NCBI RefSeq assembly: GCF_030406385.1
Contig: NZ_JAUEPM010000003.1
Span: 248,001 to 312,000, forward strand
DNA from: Microbacterium oryzae
GTDB taxonomy: Bacteria > Actinomycetota > Actinomycetes > Actinomycetales > Microbacteriaceae
Direction: 5' to 3'
Length of the DNA: 64,000 nt
A program made the translations under genes and the position numbers. The notes below the pieces were generated by a model. That model had not been told where the DNA came from, made no database searches, and saw only the letters and a list, made by a program, of their open reading frames with translations. This document shows, piece by piece, positions 49,537 to 58,349 of this stretch (the first letter of the stretch is position 1; each line of letters begins with the position of its first letter).

Positions 49537-51372
49537 CTACCTGCCGCGGATTCTCGTGTGGAGTCGGGTGGTGGAGGTGGGGGCGGGCCGGTAGCGGTGG
49601 TGTCGGTCGATCCAGTTCGGGGCGGCGATGTAGGGGGTGCCGTTTCGCATCTGGATGTCCCATCCGGAGTGTTCGAGGTGGTGGTGGTGCCACCAGCACA
49701 GCAGGACGCCGTTGTCGGTGTGGGTGGGGCCGCCTCGGGCGTGGTCTTGGACGTGGTGGATCTCGCACCAGGCGGCGGGGATCGTGCACCCGGGGATGAT
49801 GCACCCGCCATCGCGGGCGACGATGGCTTTGCGCTGGGTGGCGGTGAAGGTGCGCTGCACGCTGGTGAGGGACAGGATCCTGCCGTTCGGGGCGTACACG
49901 GCGCGGAGGATGTCGCCGCTGCACCCGATCCGCCGGGCGACGGATGCCGGCACGGCCCGGGAGGCGCCGTCGAGGTGCGCGATTCCCGAGTGGCGTCGCT
50001 GCGGCGGTGACCACGGTGGCGAGGACGGCGGAGGCGGAGTGTCCGGAGGCGGAGGCGCGCCTGGCGGACGTGGCGGACCTGGAGGGCAGTCGTTTCCCCG
50101 CTCCGAGGAGCCGTCCCACCCCGACCTGCCACTCGTTCCGGCATCGGCATCGGCATCGGGTCGGGTGGTGGTGAGGTCGTCGCAGGTGATGTGGATCATC
50201 ACGGTCGGGGCGGCCCCGCCGAGGGTGGGGGTCTCCGCGGCGCGGGACGCGGCGTAGAGCATTGCCACGAGGGCGTCGTGGCGTTTCTGCGTGGCGGTGC
50301 GGGGGTCGTGGACGATCTCCTCCGCCTGCCAGGGCATCTCGCCCTGATCCTCCGGATCCAGCCCGTCGAGAAACCCGCTACCGGCACCCGCGTCCGCGTC
50401 TTCCGTGCCGTCGGCGCCGTCGGCGTTTGCGTCCGACGTCGGCGCAGACCCGTCACCCGCCGCCCCGTCCGCGCCGGCGAACGCCACGGCGCGGGCGGGG
50501 TTCGTGTGCGCGGCGAGGAGGATCTGCAGGAGGGCGCCGGCTTCGGGGACGAGGACCCCGTTCACCCGGAAGTTCCCGTTCGGAAGCTCCGTGACCGTCA
50601 GACTCCGAGCGCGGAACGCCTTGTCGTGTTCATGGTCCGGATCGAACCCGTCCGCCGTGAGCACATCGACCCACGCATCCGCGTGCGCCTTCACCACGCT
50701 CCACGGCGGCGGCAACACCTCGCACGTCGCTGCATCGCCGTCAGTATCTGCGGCTGCGTCTGCAGCGGTCTCGGTCGCCGGGTCCAGGAGGTCGACGAGC
50801 GGATCCGGGAGAGCAGCGTCGTCGAGGTCGGAGGAGATCGCGCCGGTGGCGATGCCGACCAGGTGCGCCTCCATCGCATCGACCTTGTACCGCTCCTCGG
50901 CCGGCAGCGCCTTCGACGCCGTATCGAACGCCTTCACCAGCAGCGCCGCCGGCTCCACCCCGATCCGCCCGGCCGCCAGCGCCGCCGCGAGGACCGGGCG
51001 CTCCGGCAGCAGCGGCAACCCCGTCGCGGACTCCCGCTGCCGGGTCCGCTCATCCAACCGCGCCCGACCCGACAGCGTCACCCCCGGCACCCCGGTCACC
51101 CGCTCCAGCACCTCCCTCCCGGTGCGGCACCCCAGCCCCTCCGACAGCGGATGCTCCAACCCGGGCCGGGAGCGTCGCGTCACCTCTCCTGCCGTTCGAA
51201 CGCGGACAGCGTCGACCATCCGGCCCAGCTGCTCGACGTGCCCGGTCAGAGCCACGAGCTCGGCGTCGGGGAGCTGCTCGACCAGCCCGAAGACCCCGTC
51301 CAGCAGCTCCGCGACCGCACCCACCGAAGTGGCGGGAGCGGTTCGCGAGACCGGGCTGGCGTCTTTGACCAT
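49537..51372 (-). CDS. DUF222 / HNH endonuclease-domain protein (13E12-repeat-like)
   Basis: 611-residue protein of the actinobacterial DUF222-HNH family. The N-terminal helical DUF222 region spans about residues 20-420, interrupted by Ala/Asp-rich low-complexity insertions near 195-215 and 305-340, and a Pro-rich linker near 430-475. The C-terminal HNH domain has CIIPGCTIPAAWCEIHH, then DNGVLLCWWHHHHLEH, with paired cysteines for structural zinc. Members are often multicopy and of unknown role; a homing-like or DNA-repair role has been proposed. The start ATG (51372) matches the family. Confidence 0.88.
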   Translation of the reverse strand: MVKDASPVSRTAPATSVGAVAELLDGVFGLVEQLPDAELVALTGHVEQLGRMVDAVRVRTAGEVTRRSRPGLEHPLSEGLGCRTGREVLERVTGVPGVTLSGRARLDERTRQRESATGLPLLPERPVLAAALAAGRIGVEPAALLVKAFDTASKALPAEERYKVDAMEAHLVGIATGAISSDLDDAALPDPLVDLLDPATETAADAAADTDGDAATCEVLPPPWSVVKAHADAWVDVLTADGFDPDHEHDKAFRARSLTVTELPNGNFRVNGVLVPEAGALLQILLAAHTNPARAVAFAGADGAAGDGSAPTSDANADGADGTEDADAGAGSGFLDGLDPEDQGEMPWQAEEIVHDPRTATQKRHDALVAMLYAASRAAETPTLGGAAPTVMIHITCDDLTTTRPDADADAGTSGRSGWDGSSERGNDCPPGPPRPPGAPPPPDTPPPPSSPPWSPPQRRHSGIAHLDGASRAVPASVARRIGCSGDILRAVYAPNGRILSLTSVQRTFTATQRKAIVARDGGCIIPGCTIPAAWCEIHHVQDHARGGPTHTDNGVLLCWWHHHHLEHSGWDIQMRNGTPYIAAPNWIDRHHRYRPAPTSTTRLHTRIRGR

Positions 51373-51623
51373 GCCCTCACGATAGAAGTCACCACCGACA
51401 TTCCTGGACCGGAAAATCGAACATCCAGCACGTGTGGAAAACCCGCCTCAGACACGCCGACGCGTGCCCGCTGTGCACAATACGAGCGCGAAATGGCGGA
51501 CCAATGAACGGTCTGAGCGCCCCGTCGGCTATCAGCTCTCCCCGCTTCAGGGAATCGAGTTCACCCTGAGTGAAGGTGATCACTTGATCGGCGCAACCGC
51601 CGGCTTCTCGCCACCCGCCTGAC

Positions 51624-51653
51624 GCATACCAAGGTTATATAACTGCGGTATGC
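51624..51653. promoter_or_regulatory. Palindromic operator of the MarR-MFS operon
   Basis: The 30 bp before the MarR start form a palindrome: 7-bp outer arms GCATACC/GGTATGC (51624-51630, 51647-51653) around a central 10-bp palindrome GTTATATAAC (51634-51643). It overlaps the TATGCT -10 hexamer (51649-51654), which is 6 nt from the ATG. The location and AT-rich centre fit a MarR autorepression site; an efflux substrate would be the inducer. Confidence 0.7.
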
Positions 51654-51660
51654 TGGAGGG

Positions 51661-52122
51661 ATGGATCACGCCCGAGACCTCGAGAGCATCATCGTCGCGG
51701 CGCACGCGCTCACCCGCGTCGCCGCACTCGAGACCCGCAACGAGGCGCCGGCCGCGCAGTGGCGCACCCTCGCCATCCTGCGCGACGGCGGCCCGCTGCG
51801 GATCGGCGAACTCGCGCAGCTGAGCCGGATCACCCAACCCGGCGCGACCCGCCTGATCGGCACCATGGCGCAGGCCGGGCTCGTCGAGCGCATCGGCGAC
51901 CCCGACGACTCCCGCGCGGTTCGAGTGGCCGCCACCGAGCGGGGGCGCGAGGCCTACGCGGCGTGGCGCGTGCAGCTCGTCGAGGCGCTCCTCCCCCGCT
52001 TCGCGGATCTCGACGCGAACGAGTGGGAGGCCATCCGCACGACGGCCGCGCTGCTCACCCGGCGCACGGCGCCCGATCTCACGACACCGAAGACCAGCAG
52101 AGAGGAGAGCTCGGCACGATGA
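51661..52122 (+). CDS. MarR-family transcriptional regulator
   Basis: 153-residue MarR-family winged-helix protein. DNA-binding region: LRIGELAQLSRITQPGATRL, followed by the wing containing GDPDDSRAVRVAATERG (the classic D-x-R-S/A wing). It sits directly before an MFS transporter gene, with overlapping ATGA, and behind a palindromic operator, so it is most likely the local repressor of that transporter. The ligand is unknown. Confidence 0.92.
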   Translation: MDHARDLESIIVAAHALTRVAALETRNEAPAAQWRTLAILRDGGPLRIGELAQLSRITQPGATRLIGTMAQAGLVERIGDPDDSRAVRVAATERGREAYAAWRVQLVEALLPRFADLDANEWEAIRTTAALLTRRTAPDLTTPKTSREESSAR

Positions 52123-53357
52123 GCTCCGGAGAACACAAGAAGGCGTCGCTGTGGCAGCAGCCGATGCAGGTATGGGCGGTGGCGTTCGCGAGCGTCGTCG
52201 CATTCATGGGCATCGGACTCGTGGACCCGATCCTCCCGGCCATCGCCGATCAGCTCCATGCGACGCCGGCGGAGAGCGAGCTGCTGTTCACGAGCTACCT
52301 CGTCATCACGGGCATCATGATGCTGTTCACGAGCTTCATCTCCAGCCGCATCGGCGCGAAGCGGACGCTCCTCATCGGGCTGTCCTTCATCCTCGTGTTC
52401 GCGTTCCTGTGCGCGATCAGCGGGTCGGTCGACATGGTGATCGGCTTCCGCGCGGGCTGGGGGCTCGGCAACGCCCTGTTCATCTCCACCGCGCTCGCGA
52501 CCATCGTGGGCGCCGCGGCGGGCGGCAGCGCGAACGCCATCATGCTCTACGAGGCCGCGCTCGGTCTCGGTCTCGCCGTCGGCCCGCTCGTGGGCGGCCT
52601 GCTCGGCGAGATGACGTGGCGGGCGCCGTTCTTCGGCGTCGCCGTGCTCATGGCCGTCGCCATCATCGCGATCTCCGTGCTGCTGAAGACGCCGGCAGAC
52701 GCCGAGCGACCCGCGCCCGTGCGCCTGACGGCCGCGTTCCGGGCCCTGGGCAACCCCGCGCTCGGGCTGCTGGCGGTCGCGGCCGTGTTCTACAACATCT
52801 CGTTCTTCGTCCTGCTGGCGTACTCGCCCTTCCCGCTCGAGTTCTCCGCGCTCGGCATCGGCTTCACCTTCTTCGGCTGGGGCCTCGGTCTCGCGATCAC
52901 ATCGATCTGGGGCGCCCCGTTCCTGCTGCGCTTCGTCAAGCGCACCACGGCGATCGCGATCGTCCTGCCACTCATCGCGATCGACCTCGTCGTGGCGGGG
53001 CTCCTCGTGCACAGCAAGCCGGCGCTCGTGACCTGCATCGTCGCGGGCGGCCTGCTCTACGGATTCATGAACACGATCCTCACCGAGACGGTCATGGACG
53101 CCACGGACGTGCCGCGCTCGATCGCCTCGTCGTCGTACTCCGGCGTCCGCTTCCTCGGCGGCGCGGCCGCCCCGCCGATCGCCGCGATTCTCGCCGAGAG
53201 CTGGGGCGACACCGCGCCCTACGTCTTCGGAGCGGCCGCCGCGCTCATCGCCGCCGTGATCGTGTTCTCCGGCCGGCGCCTGCTCGCTCGCGCGGACGGC
53301 GCGCACGAGACGCCCGCGACCGAGGCGGAGGCCGTCCTCCTCGGCGGCGCGGACTGA
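52119..53357 (+). CDS. MFS transporter (probable drug/metabolite efflux)
   Basis: 412-residue major facilitator with 12 predicted helices. GLVDPILPAIADQL is the typical start of a DHA1-type exporter, the inter-helix 2-3 loop has SSRIGAKRTLL, and GWGLGNALFISTALA follows in helix 4-5. The substrate is not known. Translationally coupled to the MarR gene. The open frame upstream to 51759 is a shadow of that gene. Confidence 0.92.
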   Translation: MSSGEHKKASLWQQPMQVWAVAFASVVAFMGIGLVDPILPAIADQLHATPAESELLFTSYLVITGIMMLFTSFISSRIGAKRTLLIGLSFILVFAFLCAISGSVDMVIGFRAGWGLGNALFISTALATIVGAAAGGSANAIMLYEAALGLGLAVGPLVGGLLGEMTWRAPFFGVAVLMAVAIIAISVLLKTPADAERPAPVRLTAAFRALGNPALGLLAVAAVFYNISFFVLLAYSPFPLEFSALGIGFTFFGWGLGLAITSIWGAPFLLRFVKRTTAIAIVLPLIAIDLVVAGLLVHSKPALVTCIVAGGLLYGFMNTILTETVMDATDVPRSIASSSYSGVRFLGGAAAPPIAAILAESWGDTAPYVFGAAAALIAAVIVFSGRRLLARADGAHETPATEAEAVLLGGAD

Positions 53358-53380
53358 TGGCGCCGCAGGGGCGGCGGTCG

Positions 53381-53386
53381 TACACT
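53381..53386 (+). promoter_or_regulatory. Leaderless -10 hexamer (TACACT) of the leader ORF and GntR gene
   Basis: TACACT is followed by 6 nt and the ATG of an 8-codon ORF at 53393, not by the GntR start. Transcription would begin at the leader ORF. Confidence 0.55.
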
Positions 53387-53392
53387 GCGAGC

Positions 53393-53419
53393 ATGCCCGT
53401 CCGACCGGTATCGCGATGA
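53393..53419 (+). CDS. Leaderless 8-codon leader ORF (MPVRPVSR) coupled to the GntR gene
   Basis: The frame ATG-CCC-GTC-CGA-CCG-GTA-TCG-CGA-TGA starts exactly 6 nt after TACACT. Its stop overlaps the GntR ATG (ATGA). The GntR gene itself has no good Shine-Dalgarno, so its translation may depend on ribosomes finishing this short ORF. The peptide is basic and contains two Pro and two Val. It is either a simple coupling device or a sensing leader; the sequence does not decide. Confidence 0.45.
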   Translation: MPVRPVSR

Positions 53420-54060
53420 GCGGCTTCGCCCCTCTCCACGCCCCCACCCCCGCCCGCCTGAGCGAGCTCGTCTTCGAGCGGATGGCCGCGGCGATCATCG
53501 CCGGCGAGCTCGCGCCGGGCACGCAGATCAAGGACGAGGAGATCGCCTCACGGCTCGGGGTCTCGCGCATGCCCGTGCGCGAGGCCCTGCTGCATCTTGA
53601 GCGCATCGGTCTGATCGAGATGGTGGCGAGCCGCTACACCCGCGTCACCGAGGTCAGTCGGGAGTTGATGCGCGACGCATTCGAGTACGCCGGCAATCAG
53701 GCCGGCTGGGCCGGCCGCCTCGCGATGGAGCGGATGACCGACGCGGAGCTGACCGAGACCCTCACCCTCCTCGACGCGCTGCTCGCCGAGGATCTCGATC
53801 TGGCCGAGCAGCGCCGACGCCTCGACAGCTTCTACCTGCACCTCATCGCGCAGTCACGCAGCCGGCACCTGCAGCTGGCCACGCGCGATATCAACCTCGC
53901 GCTCGCGCGGGCCATGCATGCCGCGGACGACGTCACCGAGTCGCGGGTGGCGGAGATCCGCGAGGCCTACCGGCGCCTGCGGCCGGCGGTCGAGAAGCGG
54001 GATGCGGACGCTGTGGAGCGGATCATCCGCGAGATCCACGCGATCTACGCGTCGCTCTGA
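53416..54060 (+). CDS. GntR-family regulator (FadR/FCD subfamily)
   Basis: 214-residue GntR regulator. The N-terminal winged helix contains LAPGTQIKDEEIASRLGVSR then MPVREALLHLERIGL, which is diagnostic of the family. The C-terminal domain is all-helical (about residues 75-210), fitting an FCD effector domain, though the metal-binding His pattern is weak. The start could also be an internal ATG, but family alignment favours 53416. Its 3' end overlaps convergent pabB by 16 bp. No target is obvious nearby; MFS or the pab genes are possible. Confidence 0.87.
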   Translation: MSGFAPLHAPTPARLSELVFERMAAAIIAGELAPGTQIKDEEIASRLGVSRMPVREALLHLERIGLIEMVASRYTRVTEVSRELMRDAFEYAGNQAGWAGRLAMERMTDAELTETLTLLDALLAEDLDLAEQRRRLDSFYLHLIAQSRSRHLQLATRDINLALARAMHAADDVTESRVAEIREAYRRLRPAVEKRDADAVERIIREIHAIYASL

Positions 54061-55490
54061 GCCTCGAGCGGGTGCGTCGCGCCGAACGCCGCGAGCAGCG
54101 CCGACGCCTTGACCACCGTCTCGTCGAGCTCGTCCCCCGGGTCGCTGTCGATCGTGATCGCGCCCCCGGTTCCGATGCGCGCGACGCCGTCGGCGACGAC
54201 GGCCGTCCGGATGACCACCGACAGGTCGACGGCTCCGCAGCGTGAGAACGCCCCGATGACGCCCGAGTAGACCCCGCGAGGCTCCGCTTCGAGCGCGTCG
54301 AGCAGCTCCACCGTGCGCTTCTTGGGCGCCCCCGTCATCGAGCCGGGCGGGAATAGGGCGCCCGCCGCGTGCACAGCCGCCGCCGAGCGCGGGCGCAGTC
54401 GACCACGCACCGACGTCACGAGCTGGTGCACCGTCGCGTAGCTCTCCACCGCCATGAGCTGTGGCACCGTCACCGTGCCTGGTGAGCACACCCGCCCCAA
54501 GTCATTTCGCAGCAGATCGACGATCATGAGGTTCTCGCTGCGGGTCTTCGGGTCCGCGGCGAGCGCGGCCGCCGCCGCACCGTCGGCCGTCCCGTCGGCG
54601 ATCCGCCGCGCGGTGCCTTTGATGGGCTTCGTCTCCGCCCATCCGGCGCTCGTGACCCGCAGGTAGCGCTCCGGCGAACACGACAGGATGGTCCGGCGCG
54701 GCAGCCGCAGGTACGCCGCATACGGCGCGGGGTTGGCGCGACGCAGGCGGCGGTACGCCGTGAAGGGCGGCTCGGTCACGGGAGCTTCGAGGGCGTACGT
54801 GTAGCAGGCCTCGTAGGAGTCGCCCCCGAGCAGCCACGAGCGGATGGCCGCGAGGTCGCGTCGGTAGCGATCCGCGGTGACGGTGGCGAGAGCGGGGCCG
54901 ACGTCCGGTACGGGCGGCAGGTCGCCCAGCGGGCTCGCTCCTGCGATGTGATCCGCCGTCGCCGCCAACCACGCACGAGCGTCGTCCTCGTCATCGGCCG
55001 GCCCGACCGCCACGACGTGCACGACCCCGTCGAGGTGATCGAGCGCGACGAACCGGCTGAGGTGCACGAGCTGCGCGTCGGGCGCCACCGCTGCCCAGCG
55101 CGCGCCGATCGCCTTCACGCCGTAGCCCACCGCGCCGACGTATCCGCCCGCGAACGGCAGCCCGTCGGGCGCCTCGACGGGGTTGGCGTCGAGGCGCTCA
55201 CCCAGCACCGCCCACAGATCCCGTCGCGCGCCGACACCGATGCCTTCGTCGGCGTCGACGCCGTCGAAGCGCACGCGTCCGTCGGCGGCCCAGAATTCGA
55301 TGATGTGATCGTGCGCGGTCGCGGGCGCTCCCATGATCGACCACCGCCCCATCCCGTAGGCCTGCTGCGCGCTGTCGAGCCAGACGGCGCTGCCGTCGTT
55401 CTCGCCGTAGAGGTGCGCGAAGAGCGCGTCGGGCTCGACCTCGAGGGGCAGCACGACGCTCCACGCCTGCCAGGCGCCCGGGCGCGTCAC
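54045..55490 (-). CDS. pabB: Aminodeoxychorismate synthase component I
   Basis: 481-residue chorismate-binding enzyme that makes 4-amino-4-deoxychorismate for folate. The signature includes SCSPERYLRVTSAG, AETKPIKGTARR with the catalytic Lys of PIKGT, NLMIVDLLRNDLGRVC, and SMTGAPKKRTVELLD. PIKGT rather than PIAGT distinguishes PabB from TrpE, so ADC synthase is preferred to anthranilate synthase. The GTG start overlaps the pabA stop. It shares a 16-bp 3' overlap with the GntR gene. Confidence 0.92.
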   Translation of the reverse strand: MTRPGAWQAWSVVLPLEVEPDALFAHLYGENDGSAVWLDSAQQAYGMGRWSIMGAPATAHDHIIEFWAADGRVRFDGVDADEGIGVGARRDLWAVLGERLDANPVEAPDGLPFAGGYVGAVGYGVKAIGARWAAVAPDAQLVHLSRFVALDHLDGVVHVVAVGPADDEDDARAWLAATADHIAGASPLGDLPPVPDVGPALATVTADRYRRDLAAIRSWLLGGDSYEACYTYALEAPVTEPPFTAYRRLRRANPAPYAAYLRLPRRTILSCSPERYLRVTSAGWAETKPIKGTARRIADGTADGAAAAALAADPKTRSENLMIVDLLRNDLGRVCSPGTVTVPQLMAVESYATVHQLVTSVRGRLRPRSAAAVHAAGALFPPGSMTGAPKKRTVELLDALEAEPRGVYSGVIGAFSRCGAVDLSVVIRTAVVADGVARIGTGGAITIDSDPGDELDETVVKASALLAAFGATHPLEAQSDA

Positions 55491-56083
55491 GGCGTCGTCC
55501 GCTCGAGGAAGTTCTCGACGATCCGGCCGCCCTCGCCCGTCCCGATGGACTCCGGATGGAACTGCACCCCGAACCAGCCGCGCTCCGCGAACTCCCCCGC
55601 CATGATGAGGCCGTCGCTCGACCGCGCGGTGATGCGCAGCGCCTCGGGTGCCGGATCGGCTACCGCGAGCGAGTGATACCGCACCGCCTCGAAGCGCTCA
55701 GGAACGCCGTCGAAGAGCGGCGAGGGCGCATGCTCGACGATATCGACCATCCCGTGGGCGGGGCGCGGCGCGCGCGCGACACTGCCGCCGAGCGCGACCG
55801 CCATGAGCTGGAACCCGAAGCACACGCCGAGCACGGGCACCTCGGTGCGCGCGAGAACCTCGAAGCCGCGGCCCGCGTCGGCAGCGCGGTGCGGTGTCCC
55901 TGGGCCGGGCCCGAGCACGACGTGCGAGCACGACCCCAGCACGCCGAGGTCCAGCTCGTCGCTTTGCGCAAGGAGCGGCTCGACCCCGGTGGCGACCCAG
56001 ATCTGCTGCAGGAGGTTGCCCGTGTAGGAGTCGTGGTTGTCGACGAGGAGCACTCGCCGACCGCTCGCGTGTCCCTTCGTCAT
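55487..56083 (-). CDS. pabA: Aminodeoxychorismate synthase component II (glutamine amidotransferase)
   Basis: 198-residue class I glutamine amidotransferase that feeds ammonia to PabB. The triad is Cys in VLGVCFGFQLMA, and His/Glu in VQFHPES. VLLVDNHDSYTGNLLQ is the typical N-terminus. The start is placed at ATG 56083 because CACAAT lies 7 nt upstream and no Shine-Dalgarno is seen; ATG 56092 is an alternative. The frame is open far upstream only as a shadow of the pabC-like gene. Confidence 0.92.
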   Translation of the reverse strand: MTKGHASGRRVLLVDNHDSYTGNLLQQIWVATGVEPLLAQSDELDLGVLGSCSHVVLGPGPGTPHRAADAGRGFEVLARTEVPVLGVCFGFQLMAVALGGSVARAPRPAHGMVDIVEHAPSPLFDGVPERFEAVRYHSLAVADPAPEALRITARSSDGLIMAGEFAERGWFGVQFHPESIGTGEGGRIVENFLERTTP

Positions 56084-56123
56084 CGAGACCATTGTGCGGC
56101 ACGGCGGGTGGGAGACTAAGCGC

Positions 56124-56912
56124 ATGCAGCAGCTCGACGGCGCCCCCGCTCCGGCGACCGATCTGCAGCAGCTCGCCCTCCTCGGCTTCGGCCATTTCAC
56201 GACCATGCGCGTGGAGACCGGCGGCGTGCGGGGGCTGTCGCTGCATCTCGACCGGCTCGTGCGCGACTGCCGCGCGGTGTTCGGCGCCGATCTCGACCGC
56301 GACCGCGTGCCCGACCTGGTGAGCCGCGCGATCGCCGACGAGCCGGATCTCGTGCTCGTGCGGGTGACCGTCTTCGACCCCGATCTCACCCTCGGTGCGC
56401 CGGGAGCGCCATCCCGGCCCCGCGTGCTGGTGACTCCTCGCCCGCCGGCCGGGGCCCCGCCATCGGCTCTGCGTGTGCGGACGACCGCGTACGCACGCGA
56501 CCTGCCTGCCGTGAAGCACACCGGCCTCTTCGGCGCCCTGCACGCTCGCGCGGAGGCGCAGCGCGCGGGCTGGGACGATGCGGTCTTCGCGGATGGCCGC
56601 GGCTGGCTCTCCGAGGGACCGACATGGAACCTCGGCTTCGTCGCAGACGGGCGCGTCGTCTGGCCGGACGCGGAGGTGCTCCCCGGAGTGACGGCTGAGC
56701 TGCTCGCGCGGGACGCCCCCGGCACGCGCGCTGCCGTCACGCGCGAGGACCTCGAGAGGATGAGCGCGGCGTTCGCGATGAACGCGGGCTTCGGCGTGCG
56801 GCCGATCTCCGCCATCGACGATGTGGTCTTCGACCCGGACCATCCGGCTCTCGCCGAGCTCGACCGGGCGTACCAGGCCATCCCCTTCGAGCCGCTCGCC
56901 GCGCGACGATAG
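56124..56912 (+). CDS. pabC: Class IV aminotransferase, probable 4-amino-4-deoxychorismate lyase
   Basis: 262-residue PLP fold-type IV protein. The PLP Lys is in LPAVKHTGLFGALHAR, and DDAVFADGRGWLSEGPTWNL is the family substrate/phosphate loop. Together with divergent pabA-pabB, the lyase converting ADC to p-aminobenzoate is the natural role; other class IV aminotransferases cannot be excluded. The start is 6 nt after GAGACT, so the gene is probably leaderless, and only ~40 bp separate it from the divergent pabA start. Confidence 0.85.
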   Translation: MQQLDGAPAPATDLQQLALLGFGHFTTMRVETGGVRGLSLHLDRLVRDCRAVFGADLDRDRVPDLVSRAIADEPDLVLVRVTVFDPDLTLGAPGAPSRPRVLVTPRPPAGAPPSALRVRTTAYARDLPAVKHTGLFGALHARAEAQRAGWDDAVFADGRGWLSEGPTWNLGFVADGRVVWPDAEVLPGVTAELLARDAPGTRAAVTREDLERMSAAFAMNAGFGVRPISAIDDVVFDPDHPALAELDRAYQAIPFEPLAARR

Positions 56913-56963
56913 GAGAGCAGCCGGCCCGCGGTCAAGCACCGGGCGGCATGAACGCCGCCGGGG

Positions 56964-56969
56964 TACCGT
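56964..56969 (+). promoter_or_regulatory. Leaderless -10 hexamer (TACCGT) of phr
   Basis: TACCGT, then 6 nt, then the photolyase GTG. It is the same hexamer as before the gene at 49218. Confidence 0.5.
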
Positions 56970-56975
56970 GACGCG

Positions 56976-58349
56976 GTGACCACGATCGTCTGGTTCCGCG
57001 ACGACCTGCGCCTCGCCGACCATCCCGCGCTCCACGCGGCCGCTGCGCGCGATGAGCCCGTCGTCGGCGTGTACGTCCTGGACGAGGAATCGCCCGGGGT
57101 GCGGCCCCTCGGAGGCGCGGCGCGCTGGTGGCTGCACCACTCGCTGGCGTCGCTCGGCGAGCGGATGGCCGCCTTGGGGGCGCCGCTCGTCCTGCGGCGA
57201 GGGGCGGCGGCGGAGGCCATCCCCGCCCTCGTTCGCGAGGTGAGCGCCCGCGCGGTCGTGTGGAACCGCCGCTACGGCGGGGCGGAGCGTGAGACCGACG
57301 CGGTGGTCAAGAGCGACCTGCGCGCACGCGGGGTGGAGGCGGGATCGTTCGCGGGCTCGCTGCTGTTCGAACCGTGGACCATCCGGACCGGCGGCGGCAC
57401 GCCATACGCGGTGTTCACCCCCTTCTGGCGCGCCTGCCAGGCGATGCCGGCACCGCGCGCTCCGCTTCCCGAGCCACAGGAGCTGCGCGGCCCCGAGGTC
57501 GCTCCCGCATCCGAGCGCCTGGATGACTGGGAGCTGCTGCCCACCGCGCCGGATTGGGCGGCGGGCCTTCGCGAGACCTGGCGTCCGGGCGAGCCCGCCG
57601 CGCGCGAACGGCTGCGAGCGTTCCTCGACGACGACGTGCGCGACTATGAGCGCGCCCGGGACGAGCCAGCGGGCGGGGCGACATCCCTGCTGTCACCGCA
57701 CCTGCGGTGGGGCGAGTTGAGCCCCCACGAGGTCTGGCACCGCGCTCTGGCGTCCGGCGCGGACGTGGGCGCCTTCCTCTCCGAGCTCGGCTGGCGCGAG
57801 TTCGCCTGGCACACGCTGTACCACCATCCGGATCTCGCGACGGCGAACCTCGACCGCCGCTTCGACGCATTCCCCTGGCCGCCGCTCGATCCGGTCGCGC
57901 TCAACGCCTGGCGGCGAGGCCGGACGGGATTCGCGCTGGTCGACGCGGGCATGCGGGAGCTGTGGCGCACGGGGACGATGCACAACCGCGTGCGGATGGT
58001 CGTGGCGTCGTTCCTCGTGAAGAACCTCCTCATCGACTGGCGGTGCGGCGAGGAGTGGTTCTGGGACACGCTCGTCGACGCGGACGCCGCGAGCAACCCC
58101 TTCAACTGGCAGTGGGTGGCGGGCTCCGGCGCCGATGCCGCGCCGTTCTTCCGCGTGTTCAACCCGGAGCTCCAGGCGCAGAAGTTCGACCCGCAACGCC
58201 TCTACGTGCGGCGGTGGGCGCCGGACCATGCCGACGGGATCGGCCCGATGCCGATGGTCGACCTGAAGGCGTCGCGCCGGGCGGCTCTCGACGCCTACGA
58301 GACGGTGAAGCGGCAACCGCGCACGGTCGGGGAGACGGCAGCGGGGTAG
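56976..58349 (+). CDS. phr: Deoxyribodipyrimidine photolyase
   Basis: 457-residue class I CPD photolyase/cryptochrome family. Residues 1-130 form the antenna-binding alpha/beta domain (VTTIVWFRDDLRLADHPAL). The FAD-binding helical domain has GRTGFALVDAGMRELWRTG, MHNRVRMVVASFLVKNLL and NPFNWQWVAGSGADAAPFFR. The electron-transfer and substrate Trp residues are in WQWVAG and around WREFAWH. It repairs UV dimers with visible light, complementing the uvr genes. The GTG start fits a leaderless promoter. Confidence 0.95.
   Translation: MTTIVWFRDDLRLADHPALHAAAARDEPVVGVYVLDEESPGVRPLGGAARWWLHHSLASLGERMAALGAPLVLRRGAAAEAIPALVREVSARAVVWNRRYGGAERETDAVVKSDLRARGVEAGSFAGSLLFEPWTIRTGGGTPYAVFTPFWRACQAMPAPRAPLPEPQELRGPEVAPASERLDDWELLPTAPDWAAGLRETWRPGEPAARERLRAFLDDDVRDYERARDEPAGGATSLLSPHLRWGELSPHEVWHRALASGADVGAFLSELGWREFAWHTLYHHPDLATANLDRRFDAFPWPPLDPVALNAWRRGRTGFALVDAGMRELWRTGTMHNRVRMVVASFLVKNLLIDWRCGEEWFWDTLVDADAASNPFNWQWVAGSGADAAPFFRVFNPELQAQKFDPQRLYVRRWAPDHADGIGPMPMVDLKASRRAALDAYETVKRQPRTVGETAAG

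Noticed and set aside
49537..51372. DUF222-HNH gene as an intron- or intein-borne homing endonuclease
   Set aside because: It is a free-standing gene with its own start, not inside another gene; the family is ordinary and multicopy in actinobacteria.
50191..51507. 438-codon plus-strand frame opposite the DUF222-HNH gene
   Set aside because: Basic/Arg-rich shadow; the minus-strand frame has the HNH motif and a proper start.
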